Source: Vibrio sp. qd031 (GTDB lineage: Bacteria > Pseudomonadota > Gammaproteobacteria > Enterobacterales > Vibrionaceae). From it: a DNA stretch of 64,000 bases. The notes beneath the pieces were generated by a model that was given only the letters and a program-made list of their open reading frames with translations, was not told the origin of the DNA and did not search any database. Positions 10,764 through 21,256 of this stretch are shown here, in pieces (positions within the stretch are counted from its first letter, which is position 1; each line of letters starts with the position of its first letter). The translations under genes and the position numbers were made by a program. The stretch lies in assembly GCF_002100145.1 (NCBI RefSeq), contig NZ_JXQD01000024.1:578602-642601 (forward strand). Direction: 5' to 3'.

Positions 10764-11216
10764 TTAGAATTCTCGACGAGCACATTTTAATTCGGCGTCA
10801 CACACGACAACGCCATCCACTTTTGCAACTCCGGTAAACGCTGCGATACCACGGCGTTCTTTAAGCAGCTTCACTTCAATCACCAGTTGGTCGCCAGGGC
10901 CTACCGGCTTCCGGAACTTCGCGTTATCAACGCTCGCAAAGTAGTACAGCTCATTCTCACTGGGTGCGCCGTAGGTTTTAAATGCAAGTAGACCTGTCGC
11001 TTGCGCCATAGCTTCAAGCATTAAAACGCCGGGAAACACTGGCATTTGTGGGAAGTGACCTGTGAACTGAGGCTCGTTAAACGTGACATTTTTGAGTGCT
11101 ACTAAATACTCACCCTCTTTATAATCCGTTACTCTGTCGATCAATAGAAATGGGTAACGGTGTGGCAAAAGAGATTGGATTTCCATGATATCCATCGTTT
11201 TATTTTCAGTAGTCAA
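10764..11216 (-). CDS. fabZ: 3-hydroxyacyl-ACP dehydratase FabZ
   Basis: FabZ dehydrates beta-hydroxyacyl-ACP in fatty acid elongation and competes with LpxA and LpxD for hydroxyacyl-ACP. The hot-dog fold signature is present: [14 protein letters not shown], then [20 protein letters not shown] with the catalytic His and Glu. The start is a TTG at 11216, chosen because AGGA lies 8 nt upstream and the product is then 150 aa. An earlier TTG (11222) is too close to that site, and the ATG at 11195 is also possible. Confidence 0.95.
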   Translation of the reverse strand: MTTENKTMDIMEIQSLLPHRYPFLLIDRVTDYKEGEYLVALKNVTFNEPQFTGHFPQMPVFPGVLMLEAMAQATGLLAFKTYGAPSENELYYFASVDNAKFRKPVGPGDQLVIEVKLLKERRGIAAFTGVAKVDGVVVCDAELKCARREF

Positions 11217-11265
11217 AATCAAATTCCTGCTAAGTAAATTATTCTTGTCTAAGGGTATTATACAT

Positions 11266-11291
11266 TAAAAAGGCTCGCCTATAGCGAGCCT
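11266..11291 (-). terminator. Intercistronic terminator-like hairpin between lpxD and fabZ
   Basis: The arms AGGCTCGC (11271-11278) and GCGAGCCT (11284-11291) form a perfect 8-bp stem with a CTATA loop. A T run follows on the minus strand at 11267-11271. It should reduce transcription from lpxD into fabZ-lpxA-lpxB. Confidence 0.7.
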
Positions 11292-11302
11292 AGAGTTACC
11301 TG

Positions 11303-12346
11303 CTATAGCCCTTCTTTAGAAGAGTCCTGCTGTTCAAGCAGTTTCTCAACTGTTTTTAGACGTTTGTTCATCTCATCGATACGATGCACTCGGGTCGCAG
11401 TTTTACGCCACTCGGCATTTTTTTGCAGAGGAATCCCTGAAGAGTACACGCCTTTTTCTTTGATGCTACGCATCACCATGCCCATACCCGTGATGGTCAC
11501 TTGGTCTACGATTTCAATATGACCGTTGATGACTGTCGCACCACCAATAATGCAGTACTTCCCTACGGTCGTACTTCCCGCTATGGTCGTTGCTCCCGCG
11601 ATTGCGGTGCCGTAACCAATGTGAACGTTATGGGCTATCTGAATCAAATTATCGAGGATGACGTTATCTTCGACAACCGTGTTACCAATCGCACCACGGT
11701 CAATACACGCGCTAGCACCAATTTCGACGCGGTTACCGATGATCACAGAGCCAGTTTGTGGGATCTTAATCCACTCACCTTGCTCGTTTGCATAACCAAA
11801 ACCATCGGATCCAATGGTTGTCTGACTTTGCACTAAACAGCGCTCACCAATCTGTACATCATGGTATACCGCAACATTGGACCACAACTGTGTGCCTTCG
11901 CCAATCGATGCATTCTTGCCAATAAAACAGTTGGCACCAATTACAACATTGTCTGCTAGGCGAGCACCCGTTTCAATTACGGCATTAGCACCAACACTGA
12001 CGTTATTGCCCAAAATAGCACTGTCACTAATGACCGCACTAGGAGCAATACCCGTTGCGGCTTTAGGAGTCTTATCCAGTTTTTGTGCCACTTTTGCGTA
12101 CGCGACATAAGGGTCGTCTACGACAATCGCATTTGCACTACAATGCTCTGCGTCCGCTTGTTTGACTAACACGCAGGTCGCATTGCATTGTGCAAGATGC
12201 TTGCGATATTTTGGATTAGTTAAGAAACTAATGTCGCCAGGCTGCGCTTTATCCATCGCTTGAAACTGAGAAACAGTGGCGGCAGAGTCACCTATCAGTG
12301 TCCCCCCAGCAATGTCAGCAACTTGTTGTAGCGTTAAGGTGATCAT
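11303..12346 (-). CDS. lpxD: UDP-3-O-(3-hydroxyacyl)glucosamine N-acyltransferase
   Basis: LpxD (347 aa) catalyses the third step of lipid A synthesis, N-acylation of UDP-3-O-acylglucosamine. An N-terminal uridine-binding domain ([17 protein letters not shown]) precedes hexapeptide repeats from about residue 100. The catalytic His is in [13 protein letters not shown]. The C-terminal helical tail ends in [10 protein letters not shown]. It follows skp by 17 bases in the classic bamA-skp-lpxD order. Confidence 0.97.
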   Translation of the reverse strand: MITLTLQQVADIAGGTLIGDSAATVSQFQAMDKAQPGDISFLTNPKYRKHLAQCNATCVLVKQADAEHCSANAIVVDDPYVAYAKVAQKLDKTPKAATGIAPSAVISDSAILGNNVSVGANAVIETGARLADNVVIGANCFIGKNASIGEGTQLWSNVAVYHDVQIGERCLVQSQTTIGSDGFGYANEQGEWIKIPQTGSVIIGNRVEIGASACIDRGAIGNTVVEDNVILDNLIQIAHNVHIGYGTAIAGATTIAGSTTVGKYCIIGGATVINGHIEIVDQVTITGMGMVMRSIKEKGVYSSGIPLQKNAEWRKTATRVHRIDEMNKRLKTVEKLLEQQDSSKEGL

Positions 12347-12363
12347 AAGACTCCAGTTAACCG

Positions 12364-12879
12364 TTACTTAATTTTGTTAATGACTGCGTCGGTTAGATCA
12401 AGCTCTGGCTTAGCGTATTGTAGAGCTTGAGCATCGATGATCATGTCAAAACCTTCTTCAGTAGCGACCACTTCGATGGTTTTTTGGATCTCTCTAAATA
12501 GCTCTTGCTTCTCTTCGGCTTCACGCTGCTTACCATCACGCTCAAACGATTGACGTTTCAGTTTGTATTCAGCTTCTAGGGTCGCTACTTCAATTTGTAG
12601 AGCACGCATACCCTCTTCACCAAGAAGTTCGCCATCACGACGAGCTTGCTCCATTTTGGTTTTGATTTTAGCTTCTAGAGCTTGGATTTCAGCGGACTTG
12701 TCTTTAAACTCCTCTTGCAGCTCCTGCAAAGCAGTTTCACGTTTAGGGTGCATTTGGAAGATTTTCGCTGTATTTACATAGCCAATCTTCTGTGCGGCTT
12801 GCGCAACATTAGCGACAACGGCAGTGCTTGCCAGAACAAGGCTAAGACTTAGCGCTTTTACTGTTTTGTTCAAAATCAT
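12364..12879 (-). CDS. skp: Periplasmic chaperone Skp/OmpH
   Basis: Skp (171 aa) holds unfolded outer-membrane proteins in the periplasm and hands them to the Bam complex. There is a signal peptide (about residues 1-28, ending near VAQAA), then [12 protein letters not shown], the conserved start of the body domain. A long charged helical region rich in Glu, Lys and Gln (about residues 45-130) forms the tentacles. A good ribosome site (GAGGAA) precedes the ATG. It sits 12 bases downstream of bamA, which encodes its client receptor. Confidence 0.96.
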   Translation of the reverse strand: MILNKTVKALSLSLVLASTAVVANVAQAAQKIGYVNTAKIFQMHPKRETALQELQEEFKDKSAEIQALEAKIKTKMEQARRDGELLGEEGMRALQIEVATLEAEYKLKRQSFERDGKQREAEEKQELFREIQKTIEVVATEEGFDMIIDAQALQYAKPELDLTDAVINKIK

Positions 12880-12891
12880 TTCCTCTAGTTG

Positions 12892-15306
12892 TTAGAAGGT
12901 TCTTCCAATTGTGAAGGTGAAAAACTCGTCATCATCACCTTCGTAAATTTTTATCGGTGTCGCAAATGAGAACACCAAAGGTCCCATTGGAGACATCCAC
13001 TGCACTGCGGCACCAAATGATGCACGGAATGCGCTTGGATCCGAGTAATCATAGTAATACTTGTAACCCGGCGAACCGCTGTCCATATCGACATACAGGA
13101 ATTCGGTATCCCACACACTCGCCATATCGACGTACAAGCTAGAACGCAATTGGTTCTTAAAGCCCTCTGAAACAAACGGAGTCGGCACAATTAACTCAAT
13201 ACTACCGAGCGCCGTTGCGTTACCACCCACCGACTTGTCCGTGGCGTTGTAGTCAGGGTTATTCCCTTTACCCTCGTCATAGACGGCTTTAGGGCCTGCG
13301 GTATTCGATCTAAAGCCACGAAGCGTGGTAAAACCACCTGCATAAAAGTTCTCATAGAACGGGAACAAGTTATCGTTGCCATCGGTGCTACCATAACCGT
13401 TACCATACCCTAAACGTCCACGAAGCAAGAGCGCAAAATTGTGAGACTCGGTCAGCGGGAAGTACTGGCGAACGTCATATTGCATCTTGAAGTACTGCAC
13501 GTCCGAGCCAGGTGTTGTCATCTTATAGTAAGCTCTTTGGTGGTTACCGGCCGTTGGGAACGTACCTCGGTTAAGATTATTTCGTGTCCATGAAACCGAA
13601 AATTCGAAGTCGCTAACAACTAACGCGCCATCACTATCAACGTTATTGGCTTGCGATTGCAGAAATCGTTCAATCTGAACATACTGGTCAACGTTCGACA
13701 AGCGGTTGTGAGCATAACCCACTCCCAACTCGAAGAAGTTGAGCTCATTGAATGGGAAACCCCAGGTAAGAGTGGCGCCGTAGCTTTCGTTGGTGTAGTC
13801 AACAATACCCGCTTCAGAGGCCTCAAATTCATTGTAATAAAGCTTACCACCGAGGCTTACGCCATCGAGGTTCCAATAAGGATCGCGATAGTCGAGGCTA
13901 ACGTTCTTCTGGTAATCGTTCATCATTGCCGAAATACCAACTCGGTCACCACTTCCTAGGAAGTTATCCTGTTGCAAACCCAGCTGGAAACTGATGCCCG
14001 ATTCGGTACCATAGCCCACACCGAAGTTTACACTGCCAGAGTTTGCCTCTTTAACTCTGTAAACAATGTCTACCTGATCATCGCTTCCTGGGACTCGAAC
14101 CGTACTCACATCCACGGTCTCAAAGAAGCCCAAACGGTTAAGACGCGCTTTACCGGTTTCAATTGATTGCGAGTTAAGCCAACTGCCTTCCATTTGACGC
14201 ATTTCACGACGAAGCACTTCATCTTTGGTCGAGTTGTTGCCCACAAAACGAATATCACGAACATAAATTCGTTTACCTGAAGTGACGTTTACAACGAGAG
14301 AAACTTCGTTGTTTTCATCATCGAACTCTGGAATGGTTCGTACTTCAGGGTACGCGTAACCTGATGCACCAAGTAATCGCTTAATGCCTTCTTCCATCGC
14401 GGTAACTTCTGTTCCGCTATAGATGTCGCCTTCATCCAAGGTTACAAGACTACGAAATTCTTCTGTTTTACCTATCAACTCTCCACGGAATTGCACGTCT
14501 TTGACCGTGTATACATCGCCTTCTTCAAGTGATAGCGTAATGTAGACCCCTTTTTTATCAGGAGAGATGGCCACTTGCGTTGAGTCGACTTTAAATTTCA
14601 AATAGCCGCGATCGTAGTAGTACGACTTTAGCGATTCGATGTCAGCGGCCAGTACCTGTTTCTGGTACTTATCATCAGCAAGAAAGTTCCACCAAGGCAC
14701 ATCCACGTTTAGGTTAAATCGAGAAAGCAGCTGTGAATCAGCGAAGACTTCATTGCCGATAAAGTTGATCTGTTTGATCTTTGCGGAGACACCTTCAGCG
14801 AATACGAACTTTAAGTCAGAACGATTTCGAGGCAGTGGCGTTATTACCGCTTGCACCGATGCATTGTATTTACCGACACTGTAGTAAAAGTCCTCTAAGC
14901 CTTTTTCGATATTACTTAGAGTGGTGCGGTCCAACGCCTCACCAACTCGCACACCTGACGCATCGAGGTTTTGCTGCAATTGGGCGTCTTGGAGTGCTTT
15001 ATTTCCGCTAAACGAAATACTCGCAATGGTGGGCCTTTCTTTAACCTGCACCACCAATGTATCACCGTCGCGCAATACGCCCACGTCTTCATAGTTACCC
15101 GATGCGTACAATGAGCGAATCGTCTCCGCCACATCGCCTTCACCTAAAGTATCACCTACTCGTACAGGAATTTTAAGCAGCGCCGCACCCAGTGCAACTC
15201 GCTGCAAACCTTCAATACGAATATCGTCGACGACAAAACTATCGCTGCCGTAAGCTACTGTGCTGAGCAATACGCTCGAAGCCAGCAATAAGTCCTTAAA
15301 CTTCAT
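12892..15306 (-). CDS. bamA: Outer membrane protein assembly factor BamA
   Basis: BamA (804 aa) inserts beta-barrel proteins into the outer membrane. A signal peptide ends near residue 20. Five POTRA domains follow (the first opening FVVDDIRIEGLQRV), and then an Omp85 barrel. The barrel carries FYAGGFTTLRGFRSN, corresponding to the conserved loop-6 RGF motif. The C-terminus ends in Phe (TFTIGRTF), the normal outer-membrane signature. rseP lies directly upstream and skp downstream. Confidence 0.97.
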   Translation of the reverse strand: MKFKDLLLASSVLLSTVAYGSDSFVVDDIRIEGLQRVALGAALLKIPVRVGDTLGEGDVAETIRSLYASGNYEDVGVLRDGDTLVVQVKERPTIASISFSGNKALQDAQLQQNLDASGVRVGEALDRTTLSNIEKGLEDFYYSVGKYNASVQAVITPLPRNRSDLKFVFAEGVSAKIKQINFIGNEVFADSQLLSRFNLNVDVPWWNFLADDKYQKQVLAADIESLKSYYYDRGYLKFKVDSTQVAISPDKKGVYITLSLEEGDVYTVKDVQFRGELIGKTEEFRSLVTLDEGDIYSGTEVTAMEEGIKRLLGASGYAYPEVRTIPEFDDENNEVSLVVNVTSGKRIYVRDIRFVGNNSTKDEVLRREMRQMEGSWLNSQSIETGKARLNRLGFFETVDVSTVRVPGSDDQVDIVYRVKEANSGSVNFGVGYGTESGISFQLGLQQDNFLGSGDRVGISAMMNDYQKNVSLDYRDPYWNLDGVSLGGKLYYNEFEASEAGIVDYTNESYGATLTWGFPFNELNFFELGVGYAHNRLSNVDQYVQIERFLQSQANNVDSDGALVVSDFEFSVSWTRNNLNRGTFPTAGNHQRAYYKMTTPGSDVQYFKMQYDVRQYFPLTESHNFALLLRGRLGYGNGYGSTDGNDNLFPFYENFYAGGFTTLRGFRSNTAGPKAVYDEGKGNNPDYNATDKSVGGNATALGSIELIVPTPFVSEGFKNQLRSSLYVDMASVWDTEFLYVDMDSGSPGYKYYYDYSDPSAFRASFGAAVQWMSPMGPLVFSFATPIKIYEGDDDEFFTFTIGRTF

Positions 15307-15328
15307 AAATTCCGTTGTATTTCCATGC

Positions 15329-15350
15329 TGCGCTTATTTCTATAAGCGCA
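15329..15350 (-). repeat. Hairpin across the rseP stop codon and rseP-bamA gap
   Basis: The arms TGCGCTTAT (15329-15337) and ATAAGCGCA (15342-15350) form a 9-bp perfect stem with a 4-nt loop. It encloses the rseP stop (15340-15342). No T run follows on the minus strand, so it does not look like a terminator. It may shape mRNA processing or translation upstream of bamA; the role is unknown. Confidence 0.5.
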
Positions 15351-16695
15351 TAAAGTCATTAAAAATAGCCACTGTCATAAGTGCGAGCAGCAATGCTCCA
15401 CCAATTCGATATCCAACCTCTTGCACCTTCTCTGGTACAGGGCGTCTGATCACGGCTTCAATAGCAAAAAACAATAAGTGACCGCCATCTAAAACAGGCA
15501 GCGGAAGTAAGTTAATAATACCTAAGTTAACGCTTATCAGCGCTAAAAACATTAAAAAGTGAACCAGTCCATAATCGGCAGTCGCTCCAGCGCCTTTTGC
15601 GATTGAAATCGGCCCGCTTAAATTCTCTATACCGACATGTCCAACCACCAGTTTTTTCAACATGCTGAGCGTTAAGTCCACCAACTGATAAGACTTATTG
15701 ACCGCCTCACCAATGGCAGCAAATGGGCCAAATTTCATGTCAAAGCGATAGTTCTCTGGCCAAGGTTCTGATGTTGGCATAATACCAACATAACCAATAG
15801 TTTGCTCCTCAATGACTCGAGCATTCGGGGTCAGAGTCAACGTGATCGGGTTTCCATCACGAATAATATCGATTGGCATTGGTGTCGATGGATTATTGCG
15901 AATAGTCTCTGCAATGGTTTCCCATTCCGTCATTGGTTGACTATTGAGACCAATGATTAGATCACCTTCCTGCATACCAGCGGCTTCTGCCGCGCCACCT
16001 TCAATTACCTGGCTCACAGCATTGATGATTTCTGGACGATAAGGGACGATCCCTATTGTCCGTATCGCCGACTCCTTTTCTGGGTCAAATTGCCATTGGC
16101 GAATGTCTAATGTGGTTTGACGTTCTAATCCAGAATTATCCACTGGGGCATAAGTGACCGACATTTGGTCTAACCCAATGTGTGAGATGAGTTGCATGTT
16201 CACCGACTGCCAATCAGGTGTTTTGATTCCATCGATGGAAGTTAGTTCCATTGAACGTTCAATTCCCGCTTGTTCTGCAATCGAATTTGGAACTAGATCA
16301 CCAATTACTGGTTTAACACTTGGTACGCCAATCATTAGTACTAACCAGTACGCAACAATTGCAAACAAAAAGTTAAACATCGGCCCGGCGGCTACAATAG
16401 CACTGCGTTTCCACAAAGGTTTGTGGTCAAACGCCTGGTTTTTTTGTTCGTCAGTCAATTCGTCAACACGGCCATCGAGCATTTTGACAAAGCCGCCTAA
16501 CGGAATCAGTGCAATAGTATATTCAGTTCCCTGCTTGTCGGTACGCGACCAGATAGACTTACCAAAGCCAATAGAGAACTTGTGGACCTTCACGCCACAA
16601 CGGCGTGCTACCCAAAAATGCCCAAACTCATGCACTGCGACCAAAATGCCCAGCGCAACGACAAAAGAGGCGAAATTCCATAAAAACCCACTCAT
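15340..16695 (-). CDS. rseP: Sigma-E regulator site-2 protease RseP
   Basis: RseP (451 aa) is an inner-membrane zinc metalloprotease that cuts RseA within the membrane to release sigma-E under envelope stress, and clears signal-peptide remnants. The zinc-binding HEFGH is at residues 22-26. Two central PDZ domains follow, and the second metal-binding motif is in NLLPLPVLDGGHLLFF near the C-terminus. It starts one base after dxr ends. Placement next to bamA and skp fits outer-membrane protein homeostasis. Confidence 0.97.
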   Translation of the reverse strand: MSGFLWNFASFVVALGILVAVHEFGHFWVARRCGVKVHKFSIGFGKSIWSRTDKQGTEYTIALIPLGGFVKMLDGRVDELTDEQKNQAFDHKPLWKRSAIVAAGPMFNFLFAIVAYWLVLMIGVPSVKPVIGDLVPNSIAEQAGIERSMELTSIDGIKTPDWQSVNMQLISHIGLDQMSVTYAPVDNSGLERQTTLDIRQWQFDPEKESAIRTIGIVPYRPEIINAVSQVIEGGAAEAAGMQEGDLIIGLNSQPMTEWETIAETIRNNPSTPMPIDIIRDGNPITLTLTPNARVIEEQTIGYVGIMPTSEPWPENYRFDMKFGPFAAIGEAVNKSYQLVDLTLSMLKKLVVGHVGIENLSGPISIAKGAGATADYGLVHFLMFLALISVNLGIINLLPLPVLDGGHLLFFAIEAVIRRPVPEKVQEVGYRIGGALLLALMTVAIFNDFMRL

Positions 16696-16696
16696 A

Positions 16697-17902
16697 TCAC
16701 ACCACCTTTACCACGTGTTCTTGGGCCAGTTTTCGCACCATTTCATCGAGCGAAAGTAAACTGTCTAGATCATTTAACTGATGTGCAGATTGCGTTGCAC
16801 ATACCGCTTCGACAACCGACTGATTGACACGAGCAATATCGGTAAAGCCAATTTTTCGATTTAAAAACGCATCCACCGCAACTTCGTTACAGGCGTTCAG
16901 CGTTGTCGTGGCATGCTGCCCTTCAAAGCACGCATCTATTGCCAGTTGCAAACATGGATAACGTGAAAAGTCGGGGGTTAAAAAGGTCAGTTCACCCACC
17001 TGAGTAAAGTCTAGCGCAGATACTGTAGAAGGGGTTCGATTTGGGTAAGCCAAGGTATGTGCAATGGGTGTACACATGTCTGGTTCGCCCATTTGCGCAA
17101 TAACAGAACCATCCACATATTGAACCATAGAATGAATCACAGATTGAGGGTGAATAATCACATCCAATTGAGATTTATCTGCGGAAAATAGCCATTTAGC
17201 CTCGATATACTCAAGCCCTTTATTCATCATAGTTGCCGAATCAACCGAGATTTTTGGCCCCATAGACCAATTAGGGTGAGCGATTGCTTGCTCAGGTGTC
17301 ACTGTCGACAATGCTTCGACATCACTATAACGAAAAGGTCCACCGGAGCCCGTCAGTAAAATTTTTGACACGCCGGACGCCTGTAAATCACAGCGGCCAA
17401 TTTTCGATTGAGCATCAACAGGCAAGCTTTGAAATATGGCATTGTGCTCGCTGTCTACAGGCAAAATTTGTGCGCCTGTTTTAGAGGCAACATCTATCAA
17501 TAACTGCCCCGACATCACCAAAGATTCTTTATTGGCCAATAAAATCTGTTTACCCGCTTTCGCTGCCGCCATGGTTGAAAGCAAACCAGCCCCACCCACA
17601 ATCGCGGCCATAACGGCATCGACTTCTGGATGCTGAGCGACATCGCACAGTCCTGCTTGTCCGCTCAATACCGAGGTAGAAAGGTTTAGCGACGCAAGTT
17701 TAATGGTTAGCTGTTCTGCAGCTTGCTGATCATGCATTACTGCAAAACGAGGCGTCCATTGACGACACAAGCTCACCATTGCCTCAACATTGGTTGCCGC
17801 AGCCAGTGCAAAAACTTGATATTCGCTAGGGTTCGCTTGAATAACTTTTAGAGTGCTGCTACCGATTGACCCGGTCGCGCCCAAAATGGCAATCTGCTTC
17901 AT
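16697..17902 (-). CDS. dxr: 1-deoxy-D-xylulose-5-phosphate reductoisomerase
   Basis: Dxr (IspC, 401 aa) converts DXP to MEP, the committed step of the non-mevalonate isoprenoid pathway. The NADPH-binding ILGATGSIGSSTL is at the N-terminus. LLANKESLVMSG and PVDSEHNAIFQ carry metal-binding residues, and the flexible loop region contains HPNWSMGPKISVDSATMMNKG. Dxs, which supplies the substrate, is encoded at 48289 in this window. Confidence 0.97.
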   Translation of the reverse strand: MKQIAILGATGSIGSSTLKVIQANPSEYQVFALAAATNVEAMVSLCRQWTPRFAVMHDQQAAEQLTIKLASLNLSTSVLSGQAGLCDVAQHPEVDAVMAAIVGGAGLLSTMAAAKAGKQILLANKESLVMSGQLLIDVASKTGAQILPVDSEHNAIFQSLPVDAQSKIGRCDLQASGVSKILLTGSGGPFRYSDVEALSTVTPEQAIAHPNWSMGPKISVDSATMMNKGLEYIEAKWLFSADKSQLDVIIHPQSVIHSMVQYVDGSVIAQMGEPDMCTPIAHTLAYPNRTPSTVSALDFTQVGELTFLTPDFSRYPCLQLAIDACFEGQHATTTLNACNEVAVDAFLNRKIGFTDIARVNQSVVEAVCATQSAHQLNDLDSLLSLDEMVRKLAQEHVVKVV

Positions 17903-17923
17903 GGTCGACTCAATATCGGTTGA

Positions 17924-18769
17924 TTATGCGAGTAAAAAATAGCACAACGTAAATACAGGAAACGCTGCCATCAAACTGTCAATGCGGTCCAATACTCCAC
18001 CATGCCCAGGGATTAAATTGCTGCTGTCTTTGATATTGGCAACACGCTTAAACATGCTCTCAACCAAATCACCCATCACCGAGATAACGACTGTAGCCAA
18101 TATAATCACCATCATGGCAGGTGTGCTAGAGAAATCGAGGGACAGCAGGTCGGCAAAAATAAAGCCAACGATGATCGCGGCAATGATGCCCCCCACTAAA
18201 CCTTCAATGGTTTTGTTGGGGCTCACGCGTGGTGCCAGTTTATGTTTACCTAGGCTCTTTCCGGCAAAGTAGGCGCCACTATCAGCACTCCATACAAGCA
18301 GGCAGACAAACAGGACCATCTTGGCGCCATAATATGCGTTCACATCGTAATCAATAGCTCGCAGTACCGCCACGCTCCAAAGAAATGGCATAAGAGAAAT
18401 TAGGCCAAAAATGCCTTTAAGTAACGGAGAATCTTGCCAATGCCTTGCAGAGGATGGGTAGGTTATGGTCAAGAGGCTCGCGATGAGCCACCAAATAACA
18501 CCACTTAAGATGAAGCTAAAGCTACTTTGTCCAAATGCTCCTAATTCATAGGGCTGCATTGGCATTATCGCTACACAGGCAAGCGCACCTGCCAATAAAA
18601 AGAATAAGCTTTTGTTGCGAGATTTTGGTGTCACAAACTGCGACCACTCCCATAAAGAGAGTCCAACAACACCCAGCAACATCAATACAAAGTAGAAAAA
18701 GGGTAACAAGAAAATTCCAGCTATGATGAGAGGCGCAAGAATAAGCGCGGTAATAATGCGTTGTTTCAC
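17924..18769 (-). CDS. cdsA: Phosphatidate cytidylyltransferase
   Basis: CdsA (281 aa) makes CDP-diacylglycerol from phosphatidate and CTP at the inner membrane, the branch point for all phospholipids. The protein is highly hydrophobic with about eight membrane segments. It ends with the CDP-DAG synthase signature, SMFKRVANIKDSSNLIPGHG followed by GVLDRID. The start codon is GTG. The gene begins 3 bases after uppS. Confidence 0.96.
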   Translation of the reverse strand: MKQRIITALILAPLIIAGIFLLPFFYFVLMLLGVVGLSLWEWSQFVTPKSRNKSLFFLLAGALACVAIMPMQPYELGAFGQSSFSFILSGVIWWLIASLLTITYPSSARHWQDSPLLKGIFGLISLMPFLWSVAVLRAIDYDVNAYYGAKMVLFVCLLVWSADSGAYFAGKSLGKHKLAPRVSPNKTIEGLVGGIIAAIIVGFIFADLLSLDFSSTPAMMVIILATVVISVMGDLVESMFKRVANIKDSSNLIPGHGGVLDRIDSLMAAFPVFTLCYFLLA

Positions 18770-18772
18770 GTA

Positions 18773-19537
18773 TTAGAATCCTTTTTCTATGGTCATAAGG
18801 GCTTTTACTTGTTCGCCAGTACAACCAAAGCGACGTTCTCGGTTAACAAACCAACTCACGGCTTCAATTAGGGCATCTTCATCAAAGTCAGGCCAATGGC
18901 ATGAGCAAAAATAGAGTTCTGCATAGGCCATTTGCCACAGCATGAAGTTGCTTATTCTCGACTCACCGCTAGTGCGGATCATAAGATCCACTTCAGGTAA
19001 ATCGCTTAAGCTCATGTGTTTAGATAACAGTGCTTCGTCAATTTCTTCGACGCTGACTTCACCCGTTTCTATTTGTTTAGCTATGCGTTTGGTCGCTTGA
19101 GCGATGTCCCACTTGCCACCGTAATTAGCCGCAACGTTGACTTGCATGCCTTTGTTGTTTTCAGTGATCGCTTCTGCTTCTGCAATCTTGTCTTGTAATC
19201 GTTGACTAAACGCACTGATGTCACCGATCACTTTTAACTTCAAATCATTCTTATGAAGTCGTTTAACTTCATTGGTTAACGCGACCATAAACAGTTCCAT
19301 CAGTAAGTTGACTTCTTCTTCTGGTCGTCGCCAATTTTCACTACTAAACGCAAACAAGGTCACAGCTTTTACGCCCAAACGAGCTGCAGTGCGAATGGTT
19401 CGTCTAACTGATTTCACTCCGGCTCTGTGCCCAAACACACGCGGCTTGCCTTTGGATTTGGCCCAACGACCGTTGCCATCCATGATGACAGCAATGTGTT
19501 GAGGCAGCTGCTGTGATGATAATGCTGTGTCTGACAT
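18773..19537 (-). CDS. uppS: Undecaprenyl diphosphate synthase (cis-prenyltransferase)
   Basis: UppS (254 aa from the ATG at 19537) condenses IPP onto farnesyl diphosphate to make the C55 lipid carrier for peptidoglycan and O-antigen. The family signature [14 protein letters not shown] with the catalytic Asp is near residue 20, followed by [21 protein letters not shown] and the C-terminal [10 protein letters not shown] longer in-frame start (19579) adds 14 non-conserved residues and overlaps the preceding terminator; I consider it less likely. Confidence 0.95.
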   Translation of the reverse strand: MSDTALSSQQLPQHIAVIMDGNGRWAKSKGKPRVFGHRAGVKSVRRTIRTAARLGVKAVTLFAFSSENWRRPEEEVNLLMELFMVALTNEVKRLHKNDLKLKVIGDISAFSQRLQDKIAEAEAITENNKGMQVNVAANYGGKWDIAQATKRIAKQIETGEVSVEEIDEALLSKHMSLSDLPEVDLMIRTSGESRISNFMLWQMAYAELYFCSCHWPDFDEDALIEAVSWFVNRERRFGCTGEQVKALMTIEKGF

Positions 19538-19575
19538 AAGGTTTTGGTTAGAAAATTTTAGCTGTGGATAATAAC

Positions 19576-19605
19576 ACAAAAACGCTGCCTGTAAGAGGCA
19601 GCGTT
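19576..19605 (-). terminator. Intrinsic terminator after frr
   Basis: The arms AACGCTGCCT (19581-19590) and AGGCAGCGTT (19596-19605) form a perfect 10-bp stem with a 5-nt loop. On the minus strand TTTTTGTG follows. It separates the rpsB-tsf-pyrH-frr group from uppS-cdsA-dxr. Confidence 0.8.
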
Positions 19606-19719
19606 ATACTCAGGTGCAAACATTTGCGCTTTGGTTGCTCAATTGAGAAGCACCCAGTCCGTATCGGTCAACAATCGGCCATAATCATCAGGTTATCTTA
19701 CCAATCAGAGAGAGAAAGC

Positions 19720-20277
19720 TTACACTTCCATCAACTCTTTTTCTTTCGCCGCTAAGACTTCGTCTACTTTTTTAACCGCTGCGTCAGTCAACTTTTGGAT
19801 CTCATCCTGACCTTTACGATCTTCATCTTCAGAGATTTCTTTGTCTTTAAGCAGAGCCTTAAGGTCGCCATTTGCATCACGACGAATGTTGCGAATCGCA
19901 ACACGACCACCTTCAGCTTCACCGCGAACGATCTTAACTAGGTCTTTACGACGCTCTTCAGTCAGTGGAGGCAGTGGAACTCGGATAACGGTTCCTGCAG
20001 ACATTGGGTTTAGGCCCAAATCAGATTGAAGGATCGCTTTTTCTACTTTAGGAGCGAGTTCTTTGTCGAATACCGTAATGGCTAGTGTACGGGCATCTTC
20101 TGCAACAACGTTAGCCACCTGGTTTAGTGGAGTCGGTGCTCCGTAGTACTCAACAGACAAGCCAGACAATAGGCTTGGGTGCGCACGACCAGTGCGGACT
20201 TTTGATAAGCTATTTTTTAGCGCTTCAACACTTTTTTCCATGCGCTCTTGCGCGTCAGTTTTGATTTCGTTAATCAC
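19720..20277 (-). CDS. frr: Ribosome recycling factor
   Basis: At 185 aa this is the standard RRF length. With EF-G it splits post-termination ribosomes. The sequence shows the three-helix-bundle family pattern: [41 protein letters not shown], and the C-terminal [26 protein letters not shown] (given here in parts of one helix). The start codon is GTG, with AAGGTG about 6 nt upstream. It lies downstream of pyrH, as in E. coli. Confidence 0.97.
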   Translation of the reverse strand: MINEIKTDAQERMEKSVEALKNSLSKVRTGRAHPSLLSGLSVEYYGAPTPLNQVANVVAEDARTLAITVFDKELAPKVEKAILQSDLGLNPMSAGTVIRVPLPPLTEERRKDLVKIVRGEAEGGRVAIRNIRRDANGDLKALLKDKEISEDEDRKGQDEIQKLTDAAVKKVDEVLAAKEKELMEV

Positions 20278-20311
20278 GAGTTCACCTTAAGTTCAAAAAT
20301 TAGTCTGCGTA

Positions 20312-21064
20312 TTAAGCTTTAGCGCTGCTCGCTGATGCTTGTTCGCTAATCAGTGTGCCTTCCTGCTCGCCCATAACAACACGGCGAAGTGCACCAGGTT
20401 TGTTCATATTGAAAACACGGATAGGCATGTTGTGGTCTCTTGCTAGAGTGAATGCTGCAAGATCCATAACTTTAAGCTCTCTATCCAAAACCTCTGTGAA
20501 AGAAAGCTTACCATACAATTCGGCGTCTGGGTTAGCAACTGGATCAGCATTAAACACACCATCCACCTTCGTGGCTTTTAGCACTAAGTCGGCTTCAATT
20601 TCAATGCCACGTAAGCAGGCTGCAGAGTCGGTAGTAAAGAATGGGTTGCCAGTACCAGCAGAGAAGATAACCACACGACCTTGACGCAATTCACGAATAG
20701 CATCCGCCCAGTTATAATCGTCACATACACCTTTAAGTGGAATCGCCGACATAACGCGAGCGTTCACATAGGCGCGATGCAGTGCGTCACGCATAGCAAG
20801 GCCGTTCATGACGGTAGCCAGCATACCCATGTGGTCACCCACAACGCGGTTCATACCCGCTTCGGCAAGACCTGCGCCACGGAAAAGGTTACCACCGCCG
20901 ATGACCACACCCACTTGTACGCCTAACTCCACTAGCTCTTTAACCTCTTGAGCCATACGATCCAATACAGCTGGATCAATACCAAACCCTTCTTCGCCTT
21001 GCAGAGCTTCGCCACTTAGCTTTAACAAAATACGTTGATACGCTGGTTTTGGACTTGTAGTCAT
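20312..21064 (-). CDS. pyrH: Uridylate kinase
   Basis: PyrH (250 aa) is the bacterial hexameric UMP kinase of the amino-acid-kinase fold, making UDP from UMP with ATP. Visible motifs are [38 protein letters not shown] and VFNADP. The C-terminus is slightly longer than in some homologues and ends in an Ala/Ser-rich tail. The gene is in the conserved tsf-pyrH-frr order. Confidence 0.97.
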   Translation of the reverse strand: MTTSPKPAYQRILLKLSGEALQGEEGFGIDPAVLDRMAQEVKELVELGVQVGVVIGGGNLFRGAGLAEAGMNRVVGDHMGMLATVMNGLAMRDALHRAYVNARVMSAIPLKGVCDDYNWADAIRELRQGRVVIFSAGTGNPFFTTDSAACLRGIEIEADLVLKATKVDGVFNADPVANPDAELYGKLSFTEVLDRELKVMDLAAFTLARDHNMPIRVFNMNKPGALRRVVMGEQEGTLISEQASASSAKA

Positions 21065-21205
21065 GGAGATACCTTTTTTAAGTAAAAGTCATATTAACGG
21101 TCAGGAATAACAGCGCGCCTATTTTAAGCAAATTGGCTTAATTTGACGCTCTTATTCGTCACAGTTAATCGATGACATAGCTCAATAAAATAATAGGCCG
21201 TTCAT

Positions 21206-21236
21206 AAAAAGACCGCAGCATAGCCACGGTCTTTTT
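21206..21236 (-). terminator. Intrinsic terminator after tsf
   Basis: The arms AAAAAGACCG (21206-21215) and CGGTCTTTTT (21227-21236) form a 10-bp stem with an 11-nt loop. A and T runs sit on both sides. It lies just beyond the tsf stop on the minus strand. Confidence 0.75.
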
Positions 21237-21256
21237 AATGACGAATTCAAAAAGAA

